Under the pieces are notes generated by a model. The model made no database searches. It had not been told where the DNA came from and was given only the letters and a program-made list of their open reading frames with translations. From Ilyomonas sp965219515 (GTDB lineage: Bacteria > Bacteroidota > Bacteroidia > Chitinophagales > Chitinophagaceae), in contig OZ244776.1 of assembly GCA_965219515.1 (NCBI GenBank), positions 1,054,001 through 1,118,000 on the forward strand: 64,000 nucleotides of DNA, given 5' to 3'. Position 1 is the first letter of the stretch; the number at the start of each line of letters is the position of its first letter. This document shows positions 56,764 through 64,000 of the stretch, in pieces. The position numbers and the translations under genes are program-made.

Positions 56764-57993
56764 TTATTCGCCCAGTTTTGCTTTTAAATTTTTATCCAAT
56801 TCATCCAAAAATTCTTCGGTATAAAGATAATCTACACCATGCTGCACTTTCGGTTTTATGGTAATGGCAAGGTCTTTTGTCATTTTACCGCTTTCTACCG
56901 TTTCAATGCAAACCTGTTCTAATGCAAGACAGAAATCAATCAGTTCTTGGTTGCCATCAAGCCTGCCGCGAAACTCCAGTCCGCGCGTCCAGGCAAAAAT
57001 TGAAGCGATGGGATTGGTAGAGGTTGGGTTGCCTTTTTGATATTCGCGATAATGACGGGTAACTGTGCCGTGCGCGGCTTCAGCTTCCATCACGGTGCCG
57101 TCGGGCGTTACTAAAGTTGACGTCATCAAACCTAAGCTGCCAAAGCCCTGCGCTACGGTATCGCTTTGCACGTCGCCGTCATAATTTTTACAGGCCCACA
57201 CGAAATTGCCGTTCCATTTAAGTGCGCTGGCAACCATGTCATCAATCAAACGATGCTCATACGTGATACCGGCTTCATCAAACTTGTTTTTAAATTCAGT
57301 ATTAAAAATATCTTCAAATATATCTTTGAAACGCCCGTCATATTTTTTTAAAATGGTATTCTTGGTAGAAAGATACAACGGCCATTTTTTGGTTAGCGCC
57401 TGATTGAAGCAGGCACGCGCAAAACCGCTGATGCTTTCATCGGTGTTATACATGGCAAGCGCAACGCCGTCGCCTTTAAAATTATACACTTCAAATTCCT
57501 GCGTGGTACCGTCTTCGCCTTCAAATTTTACCGTTAATTTTCCTTTGCCTCTGGTAACAAAATCGGTAGCGCGATACTGGTCTCCGAAAGCATGACGACC
57601 GATGCAGATGGGCGCCGTCCAGTTGGGAACCAATCGCGGCACATTGCTGCACACAATAGGCTCGCGAAACACCGTTCCGTCAAGAATATTGCGGATGGTT
57701 CCATTGGGGCTTTTCCACATTTGCTTCAGGTTAAATTCTTTTACGCGGGCTTCGTCCGGTGTTATGGTAGCGCACTTTATGCCAACCCCGTATTGCCTGA
57801 TGGCATTGGCGGCGTCAACCGTTACCTGGTCATTGGTTTCATCGCGGTATTCAACACCAAGATCAAAATATTTTATCTCTACATCGATGTAAGGCAGTAT
57901 CAGTTTATCTTTAATAAACTTCCAGATGATGCGTGTCATTTCATCGCCGTCGAGCTCTACGACAGGATTGGCAACTTTAATTTTTTCGGCCAT
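56764..57993 (-). CDS. icd: NADP-dependent isocitrate dehydrogenase
   Basis: The product is 409 residues, like the eukaryotic-type (homodimeric) NADP enzymes found in many Bacteroidota. Motifs: VVELDGDEMTRIIWKFIKD start, KSPNGTIRNILDGTVFREPI with the substrate Ser/Arg, RHAFGDQYRATDF, and AHGTVTRHYREYQKGNPTSTNPIASIFAWTRGL. It makes 2-oxoglutarate and NADPH in the TCA cycle. It is monocistronic. Confidence 0.95.
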   Translation of the reverse strand: MAEKIKVANPVVELDGDEMTRIIWKFIKDKLILPYIDVEIKYFDLGVEYRDETNDQVTVDAANAIRQYGVGIKCATITPDEARVKEFNLKQMWKSPNGTIRNILDGTVFREPIVCSNVPRLVPNWTAPICIGRHAFGDQYRATDFVTRGKGKLTVKFEGEDGTTQEFEVYNFKGDGVALAMYNTDESISGFARACFNQALTKKWPLYLSTKNTILKKYDGRFKDIFEDIFNTEFKNKFDEAGITYEHRLIDDMVASALKWNGNFVWACKNYDGDVQSDTVAQGFGSLGLMTSTLVTPDGTVMEAEAAHGTVTRHYREYQKGNPTSTNPIASIFAWTRGLEFRGRLDGNQELIDFCLALEQVCIETVESGKMTKDLAITIKPKVQHGVDYLYTEEFLDELDKNLKAKLGE

Positions 57994-58140
57994 TGGTTTC
58001 TTTTTTTAAATCAATAAAAACGGGCAGCAAATGTAACGATTCAGTAGCAGGAAAAGAGGAAATGTATGGGTATGTTTTTATTAATGTAGCGATATACGAA
58101 ACCAATTTTTTATATTTGTTCGTAGATACAATGCCGAAAC

Positions 58141-58938
58141 ATGTTTGAGGTGATTATAAATAAAATCCAAAAATCAATTCTTATGCTTATCAACCAACAA
58201 CAAACTCATTCCTTACCGATCATGTGCCTTTTGTGTGTTTTTTTATGCTCTATTAATAAAACGGAAGCTAAACCGCATGCTTACTTTTGGGATGATGAAA
58301 CAGCCGTACATGACACAACCATTGCAACTACAACAACCGGAACAATAAAAACCTACCTGGCTTTGGGAGATTCTTACACCATCGGGCAATCGGTTGATTC
58401 ATCGGAACGGTTTCCGGCGCAAACTGCCGCCATATTAAAGCATCGCGGTTTTATTATTCCTTCCATAGATTATATTGCTACCACAGGCTGGAAAACCGTT
58501 AACCTGCAATGGGCCATTGAAGCAATGCGAATAAAAAAAACCTATGATGTAGTAACATTATTAATTGGTGTAAACGATCAGTATTTAAAGCGCGATACAA
58601 CCGGCTACCGCGAACATTTTACCAATCTTCTTCAAAAAGCAATTGCATTTGCCAACAACAACAACAGGCATGTATTTGTACTTTCCCTTCCCGATTACAG
58701 CGTAACGCCGTTTGGCAGCAATATGAAAAAAGCAAGCCGGCAACTAGATCAGTTCAATGCCATTAACAGCCAGGTTTCAAAATCGTTTGGGGTAAATTAT
58801 ACCGACATAACGGGCATCAGCCGCTACGATGCCATTGATACCACAACGCTGGCATGGGATGATATGCATCCTTCGGGAAAACAATATGCACAGTGGGCAT
58901 CGGCGTTAGCCAATAAAATGCTTAATGTGTTACAATAA
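58141..58938 (+). CDS. Secreted SGNH/GDSL hydrolase
   Basis: The product is 265 residues from ATG 58141; ATG 58183 is an alternative giving a shorter N-terminus. A hydrophobic stretch near residues 28-40 (LPIMCLLCVFLCSI) acts as an export signal. SGNH blocks: LALGDSYTIGQS (block I, Ser nucleophile), VVTLLIGVNDQYL (Gly/Asn blocks) and DDMHPSGKQYAQWA (Asp and His). Such enzymes are esterases on lipids or acylated sugars. The substrate is unknown. Confidence 0.86.
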   Translation: MFEVIINKIQKSILMLINQQQTHSLPIMCLLCVFLCSINKTEAKPHAYFWDDETAVHDTTIATTTTGTIKTYLALGDSYTIGQSVDSSERFPAQTAAILKHRGFIIPSIDYIATTGWKTVNLQWAIEAMRIKKTYDVVTLLIGVNDQYLKRDTTGYREHFTNLLQKAIAFANNNNRHVFVLSLPDYSVTPFGSNMKKASRQLDQFNAINSQVSKSFGVNYTDITGISRYDAIDTTTLAWDDMHPSGKQYAQWASALANKMLNVLQ

Positions 58939-58939
58939 A

Positions 58940-60829
58940 TCAGTTTACTATTAAAACGGGTATAGTTAATTTATGCCGTACCTGATCTACCGTTGCGCCG
59001 TACACATAATCTTTAATACCGGTATGGCGGTGCGCACCCATGATAATCATATCGGCATTCTCAGTTTTTATAATGCGAAGTATTTCCGTAATCCTGTTTT
59101 CATAGCCTAATGCAATAACGATGTGATAGCCAAGATTTTTTAATTGCATCGCATAATCTTCCAGCCTTTCATGATCGCTGCGGGTTTCAAAATCATCAGC
59201 CGCATCGCCAAAGTATTTGGCAGAAGCCGTTTCTACCACATGCATCAAAATATAAGTTGCTTCTTTTTTGCCCTGGTTTAATGCATAAGCAATGAGCTTT
59301 TCGTCAAGATAGCTGAAATCCAGCGCCACCGCAATTCTTTGGGTAGCCGGAACCATAAGATTGCGCAGCGATTTTTCTTCGCCGTGAAGCCGGATACTCT
59401 TACGTGCTTTTTGTTTATTCATAACTGGCAAAACGGTCATCATTATAAAAAGCCACACAAAAATAAGCGCGCCGGCAGCGGTTAGTATTTTTAAAAACAT
59501 CCCGCCCTCATCTGTAAATACGCCAATGACGGTTTCGGCTACTAATTTCACATTCAGATATACCAGCACAACAGCCACAAGCCAGGCAAGAATTTTTGTA
59601 TATGGCTTAATGACATAAGCACCCATTGTTTTTTTATCGCTGACAAAATGAATTAACGGAATAACGGCAAAGCTTAGCTGGAGACTAAGAATTACCTGGC
59701 TCAGCACCAGCAGATCGTTCACTTTATCTTCACCCGCAATAATAACAACAAGCAAAGCGGGAATGATGGCAAGCATACGGGTAATGATACGGCGAAGCAA
59801 AGGATTAATGCGCAGTTTCAGATACCCTTCCATTACAATCTGCCCGGCAAGCGTACCCGTAACGGTAGAACTTTGCCCGGCAGCTATTAAGGCAACGGCG
59901 AATAAAACAGGCGCCAGCTTAGTGCCCAATAAACCTTGCAGCAACTGGTGCGCATCCTGAATGGTGGCTACGTTTTGATGACCGGAATTAAAGAAAGTGG
60001 AAGCAGCCAGAATAAGGATACAGGCATTTACAACAAATGCGATGTTAAGTGCAACGACACTGTCAATCGTATTAAATTTCAATGCACGCTTTATGCTGGC
60101 ATCATCCGATTTTACCTTACGGGTTTGCACCAAAGCCGAATGCAGGTATAAATTATGCGGCATTACCGTGGCGCCTATAATACCAACAGCTATATACAAT
60201 GCCTGCGCATTCAACGCCGATGGCTTAAAACCTTTTACCACTTCACCCCATTGCGGTTTGGCGAAAAATATTTCTGCAAAAAAAGAAAGGCCGATAATGA
60301 TAATTAAAGCGATGATAAAAGCTTCTAATTTTCTCATGCCCAATTTCTGCAGCCAGAATAGAAGAAACGTATCTAAAATAGTTACGGAAACGCCCCATAT
60401 CAATGGCAGACCGGTAAGAAGCTGAATGCCGATTGCCATACCAATTACTTCTGCCAGATCGCACGCGGCTATGGCAAGCTCGGCAAGGATATACAAACAA
60501 AAATTGACGATTTGCGGATACACTTCGCGATTCGCCTGAGCCAGATCTCTACGTCTTACAATACCAAGCCTTGCACTTAAATTTTGAAGCAGCAACGCCA
60601 TCAGGTTGCTCATCAGCAATACCCAGATCAAACGATAACCAAACTGTGCGCCCCCCTGCAAATCGGTTGCCCAGTTACCGGGATCCATATAGCCAACGCT
60701 AACCATATACGCTGGTCCTACAAATGCCAGAAAACGGCTCCATTTTTTGCTCTTTGTAGTATCAACCGATTCGTGCACTTCGCCTAACGAAAGCTCGTGT
60801 ATGTTTGCCTGCTCTGCTGTTGTTTTCAC
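58940..60829 (-). CDS. Nramp-family divalent-metal transporter fused to a universal stress (UspA) domain
   Basis: The product is 629 residues. Residues about 25-450 form the Nramp transporter (Mn/Fe uptake with protons): GYMDPGNWATD (the metal-site DPGN motif of TM1), IGATVMPHNLYLHSALVQTR (MPHN motif of TM6), AAGQSSTVTGTLAGQIVMEG. Residues about 480-629 are a UspA-like domain (RIAVALDFSYLDEKLIAYAL, MGAHRHTGIKDYVYGATVDQVRH), probably binding ATP and tuning transport in the cytoplasm. The fusion occurs in several Bacteroidota. Confidence 0.92.
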   Translation of the reverse strand: MKTTAEQANIHELSLGEVHESVDTTKSKKWSRFLAFVGPAYMVSVGYMDPGNWATDLQGGAQFGYRLIWVLLMSNLMALLLQNLSARLGIVRRRDLAQANREVYPQIVNFCLYILAELAIAACDLAEVIGMAIGIQLLTGLPLIWGVSVTILDTFLLFWLQKLGMRKLEAFIIALIIIIGLSFFAEIFFAKPQWGEVVKGFKPSALNAQALYIAVGIIGATVMPHNLYLHSALVQTRKVKSDDASIKRALKFNTIDSVVALNIAFVVNACILILAASTFFNSGHQNVATIQDAHQLLQGLLGTKLAPVLFAVALIAAGQSSTVTGTLAGQIVMEGYLKLRINPLLRRIITRMLAIIPALLVVIIAGEDKVNDLLVLSQVILSLQLSFAVIPLIHFVSDKKTMGAYVIKPYTKILAWLVAVVLVYLNVKLVAETVIGVFTDEGGMFLKILTAAGALIFVWLFIMMTVLPVMNKQKARKSIRLHGEEKSLRNLMVPATQRIAVALDFSYLDEKLIAYALNQGKKEATYILMHVVETASAKYFGDAADDFETRSDHERLEDYAMQLKNLGYHIVIALGYENRITEILRIIKTENADMIIMGAHRHTGIKDYVYGATVDQVRHKLTIPVLIVN

Positions 60830-61014
60830 GGGTTAAAATTCTGAATTTATTTTGTATCTGCGGTAGAATCTGTATTTTATCACGCTCTTTTGTAAGTTAC
60901 GAAGAAAAGGTAAAAAATAAGACGGCATGTACTAAGAAAATTATTCTGATGATTTTGTTGTACGAAATTTGCGTAACGTTACCGCCTCATTGCGTATAAA
61001 AGAACACCCTGCGA

Positions 61015-61974
61015 ATGAACAAGTATTGTTTCCTGATTTTACTATTTTTTATTTTGTCGTGCCATGAAAAAAAAGCGGCTGCGCTTATAGATAAACCGGC
61101 GGACGCGATGAATTTTTTTGGCATGTTTTCAAAACTGAAATTACCTTATCATACGTCTGATACCAGCCTTACCGGTGTGGCAGATACAACCAGCATCAGC
61201 TATTCTTTTTTACATCAGTTCGTGCCCGATTCTGCTTTACATTTTCCGTCAAAAAAAAATATAGCGCAAACCGTATTTCGTCCGTTGGGAAAGATAGAAA
61301 ATCAAAATGAACTGTATGTGTTGATGACAGCAACAACGGGTAAACAAACAAGACTGTTTACTGTATTGTTCGATAACAAACAATACATCAGTTCTCTTTC
61401 GCTTTTATCCGGTGCAAACAATAACGGTTATGTCTATAACATTGACATCAATACCGAACCGACATTTACCATTACAAAAACCAAAACATTAAATGATGAA
61501 TATCATTATACAAAAAATGGCTTTGCCTATAACAGCGAAGCAAAAGGTTTTATAGAAGTAATAAATGAAACCAATGAAGAAAATAAAAAAAACAAAGACA
61601 TATTAAACCCGGTTGATACGCTGGCAAAGACATTTAAGTATAGCGGCGATTTTACAAAAGACAAAAAAAATTTTATCTCAATACGGGACGGAAACATAGC
61701 TGGCAGATATATTTTCTTTCTTCACTTTGAAAAAAATAAAGGCGAATGCACCGGCGAACTAAAGGGCAGTTTAAAAATGGTAGCCGTTAATAAAGCTGTG
61801 TTTCAGGATAGCGGCGACCCCTGCGTAATTGATTTTACATTTGTCAAAAACACGGTGAAGGTAAAAGAGCGCGGCAGTTGCGGCAATCACCGTGGCATTA
61901 CCTGTATGTTTGATGATACCTATAAAAAGAAAGAAAGCAGCCGCCGTCCCCTGAAAGGGATTAAAAAAAAGTAA
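61015..61974 (+). CDS. Lipoprotein of unknown function
   Basis: The product is 319 residues with a lipoprotein signal (NKYCFLILLFFILSC, lipobox ILSC at about residues 13-16). The mature part is Lys/Asn-rich with strands such as LYVLMTATTGKQTRLFTVLFDNKQYISSLSLLSG. Two Cys-containing segments near the C-terminus (KGECTGELKG, GDPCVIDF, SCGNHRGITC) could form disulfides. No family is recognised. It lies 12 nt upstream of the thioesterase gene and probably shares its transcript. Confidence 0.75.
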   Translation: MNKYCFLILLFFILSCHEKKAAALIDKPADAMNFFGMFSKLKLPYHTSDTSLTGVADTTSISYSFLHQFVPDSALHFPSKKNIAQTVFRPLGKIENQNELYVLMTATTGKQTRLFTVLFDNKQYISSLSLLSGANNNGYVYNIDINTEPTFTITKTKTLNDEYHYTKNGFAYNSEAKGFIEVINETNEENKKNKDILNPVDTLAKTFKYSGDFTKDKKNFISIRDGNIAGRYIFFLHFEKNKGECTGELKGSLKMVAVNKAVFQDSGDPCVIDFTFVKNTVKVKERGSCGNHRGITCMFDDTYKKKESSRRPLKGIKKK

Positions 61975-61985
61975 CATTATTCACC

Positions 61986-62405
61986 ATGTATGTCTCCGAA
62001 ACTACAACACGCGTGCGTTATGCAGAAACCGATCAGATGGGTATTGTATATTATGGAAATTATGCACAGTATTTTGAAATTGGCCGCGTGGAAAGCATTC
62101 GCCAATTGGGTTATTCATATAAGCAAATGGAAGATGACGGCGTAATGCTGCCCGTTACTGAACTGAATATTAAATTTCTCCGCTCGGCCGTGTATGATGA
62201 TTTGATAACAATAAGAACTACGTTACAAGAATTACCAGATGATCACAAAATTACATTTCATCAGGAAGTGTTTAACGAAAAAGGAAAGCTGCTGACATCG
62301 GGGATTGTGGCGCTTTATTTTCTTGATACAACAACAAAGAAAAAAACAAATATGCCGGATAAAATGAAAGAATTATTGGCGCCTTATTTTGAACGAACAG
62401 AATAA
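61986..62405 (+). CDS. Acyl-CoA thioesterase, YbgC/FadM type
   Basis: This 139-residue single hot-dog-fold thioesterase has the active-site motif RYAETDQMGIVYYGNYAQYFEIGR (Asp in the TDQMG loop), and an INIKFLRSA-like strand. The family cleaves acyl-CoA or 4-hydroxybenzoyl-CoA. It lies 12 nt after the lipoprotein gene. A bidirectional terminator lies about 220 nt downstream. Confidence 0.9.
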   Translation: MYVSETTTRVRYAETDQMGIVYYGNYAQYFEIGRVESIRQLGYSYKQMEDDGVMLPVTELNIKFLRSAVYDDLITIRTTLQELPDDHKITFHQEVFNEKGKLLTSGIVALYFLDTTTKKKTNMPDKMKELLAPYFERTE

Positions 62406-62625
62406 GTTTTATAAACCAGGCTCTTTGCAATTCTTTTAAATTTAATATAACAGACAAAGCAGTTGATGAATTTTCAGCAATGTGTGTATTGCACTGCTAT
62501 AATTGGGAATCGCATTATAAAAACAGAACGCCGGTTCTGGTTCTATATTATCAAAAATATTCAATTGACAAAAAATAAGAAATTCGCATAAACGAAACTC
62601 ATTTTTGTTCTTTTCATCAATTAAT

Positions 62626-62660
62626 AAAAAGGCTGCCCAAAATATTTGGGCAGCCTTTTT
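62626..62660. terminator. Bidirectional intrinsic terminator
   Basis: AAAAAGGCTGCCCAAA, a short AT loop, then TTTGGGCAGCCTTTTT: a stem of at least 14 bp flanked by A and T runs, ending transcription from both sides (thioesterase from the left, susD-like gene from the right). Confidence 0.88.
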
Positions 62661-62766
62661 ATTTACCGAATGTTTTCATTGCGCCTTAAAGTCATTGCTT
62701 TTTGTAAATGAAGATTTTTTATTCATATACAATTGCATTAATTCAAACACAAAAACAGTAATTTAA

Positions 62767-64000
62767 TCAGTAACCCGGATTTTGTGGTGTCAGGTTCGGA
62801 TTGTTTTGCATTTCTGTTGTCGGCAAAGGAAAAAGCAGATGCTTTTCTGCCAATACCGCGCCGCTGCTTGGAAGCGCATGGCCTACAAAATTGTCAAAAC
62901 CATTGGTGGCTTCATTGTATGCTTTACGCAGGCGAATCATATCAAACCAGGTAATCTGCTCGTAACACAGCTCATGCCAGCGCTCTTTCAGCACTGCATC
63001 CCGAAAGGTAGTCTGCGTAAACGTTCCCAATGCAGGCGTCGTAAGTTTGGCGCGCGTACGAATGGCATTCAACGCATCCCAGGCCGCCTGATTGGGCGCG
63101 CCGGTTTCGTTTTGGGCTTCGGCATACGTCAACAAAACCTGAGCGTAACGAATGTTCATCCAGTTAAGGCTGCTGGTTGCAGTGCCTTTCACACCTTCTG
63201 TACCATTGGCAATCACATCAAAATTTTTATAAATGTAAGGTGCCGATAAATCTTTCAAAGCACCATTACCGGCGTCGTAATAATGCGTGTAAAAAAATCC
63301 CTGGCGGTCAACAGCGCGCAAGTCGCCTGCCTCAAAAGAATTGTAAAATTGCGGCGTGGGAACATTAGAACCGATTTCGGTGCCATACGCCGATACCTCT
63401 TTAAAATTTGGCAATAAAATTCCCTGGTTTGGATTATCAGCTACGCCAGACAAATACTGCAGTTCAAATATCTGCTCGCCTTTGTTTTCCTGCGCCGTAT
63501 TATGCAAATCAAAATAATTGGTAAATAATGAAAAGTTACCGCTTGTGATAATTTCATACGCCTTGTCTGCCGCCAGCTTATAATACGCCGCGCCTTTATT
63601 TAACGGATTGCCCGCCATAGTGAGATACACTTCGGCAAGCTCAGCTTTTACTGCGCCAAGCGAAGCCCTGCCGGTAGCATCCGTCCAGGCCAGACCCGAG
63701 CTTTCCGCAGAAGTAAGGTCGCTTACAATTTGTGCATAAACCGAATCTACCGAAGAGCGTACCGGCAATAAATTGGGCGAAGTGGCGTCTACCGGTTCGG
63801 TAATGAGGGGTACGGCACCATACAAACGCACCAGATAAAAGTAAGACCAGGCGCGCAAAAAACGGGCTTCACCCAATATGCGTTGTTTTTGCGCTTCATC
63901 CATTGGCGTAATACCCGGCACTTTTTGCAGCACCAGGTTGGCCTGCGCAATTACGCTGTAAGATCCGTTCCACCAATTGGCTACAAACACATTGTCGCCG
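62767..64000 (-). CDS. RagB/SusD-family nutrient-uptake protein (5' part beyond the window)
   Basis: The C-terminal 411 or so residues are present and the gene runs off the right edge. SusD proteins are surface lipoproteins that cap a SusC/RagA TonB-dependent transporter and bind sugars or peptides. Typical features: TPR-like helices EARFLRAWSYFYLVRLYGAVPLITE, the LAEVYLTMAG helix, an ILTYAEAQNETG-type helix (VLLTYAEAQNETG), and the closing KHLLFPLPTTEMQNNPNLTPQNPGY. The susC gene is expected to the right, outside the window. Confidence 0.92.
   Translation of the reverse strand, partial: GDNVFVANWWNGSYSVIAQANLVLQKVPGITPMDEAQKQRILGEARFLRAWSYFYLVRLYGAVPLITEPVDATSPNLLPVRSSVDSVYAQIVSDLTSAESSGLAWTDATGRASLGAVKAELAEVYLTMAGNPLNKGAAYYKLAADKAYEIITSGNFSLFTNYFDLHNTAQENKGEQIFELQYLSGVADNPNQGILLPNFKEVSAYGTEIGSNVPTPQFYNSFEAGDLRAVDRQGFFYTHYYDAGNGALKDLSAPYIYKNFDVIANGTEGVKGTATSSLNWMNIRYAQVLLTYAEAQNETGAPNQAAWDALNAIRTRAKLTTPALGTFTQTTFRDAVLKERWHELCYEQITWFDMIRLRKAYNEATNGFDNFVGHALPSSGAVLAEKHLLFPLPTTEMQNNPNLTPQNPGY

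Noticed and set aside
1..64000. tRNA or rRNA genes
   Set aside because: I saw no cloverleaf-like sequence with TTCRA loops or CCA end, and no rRNA-like stretch, on reading either strand.

Overview
The window comes from a member of the Bacteroidota, probably of the Chitinophagia/Sphingobacteriia side. Evidence: a SusD-like protein at the right edge, a type IX secretion sorting tail, GIN-domain and DUF6934 proteins, and promoters with the Bacteroidota -7 element TAnnTTTG. It falls into two very different halves.

Left half (1 to about 35.9 kb): an integron-type gene cassette array. Thirty-four related sites (numbered 0 to 33 here) end in attC-like cores, R'' (RYYYAAC) on the left and R' (GTTRRRY) on the right, joined by imperfect complementary arms. 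Between them lie 33 cassettes, mostly 0.2-1 kb, usually one or two genes, AT-rich and unrelated to each other. In most cassettes the first 9-15 nt are the reverse complement of the last nt before that cassette's own attC arm, as expected of excisable circles. The sites are unusually long (about 139 or about 202 nt) and modular. Cargo includes two VapBC pairs, a PIN/small-protein pair, two MNT/HEPN pairs, a serine hydrolase, secreted and outer-membrane proteins, an aspartyl-protease-like protein, RidA, an SDR/HxlR pair and a 3-kb cassette with a complete ABC-transporter operon and its GntR regulator. Four cassettes are copies of one non-coding mini-cassette of about 165 nt. No integron integrase is present; by site orientation it should lie left of base 1. 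Two IS5-like copies sit at the same place in two sites. Two decayed IS3-family elements, a nonsense mutation, a frameshift, a half-deleted attC and a terminal half-site cluster at the right, presumably oldest, end.

Right half (about 36 to 64 kb): ordinary chromosome. A minus-strand operon (36.0-40.7 kb) encodes a non-phosphorylating deoxy-sugar pathway, L-fucose or L-rhamnose to pyruvate and lactate (two SDR dehydrogenases, mutarotase, UxaA-type dehydratase, FAH-type hydrolase). Then come a TPR protein, DUF1015, a DUF433/DUF5615 toxin-antitoxin pair, serC, a UmuC-type polymerase, OsmC, a Gfo/Idh/MocA oxidoreductase, a repeat protein with a secretion tail, an XRE regulator with a broken DUF2975 gene, accC-accB-efp, an RRM protein, a lone CoA-transferase A subunit, icd, a GDSL hydrolase, an Nramp-Usp fusion, a lipoprotein, a thioesterase and the 3' part of a susD-like gene.
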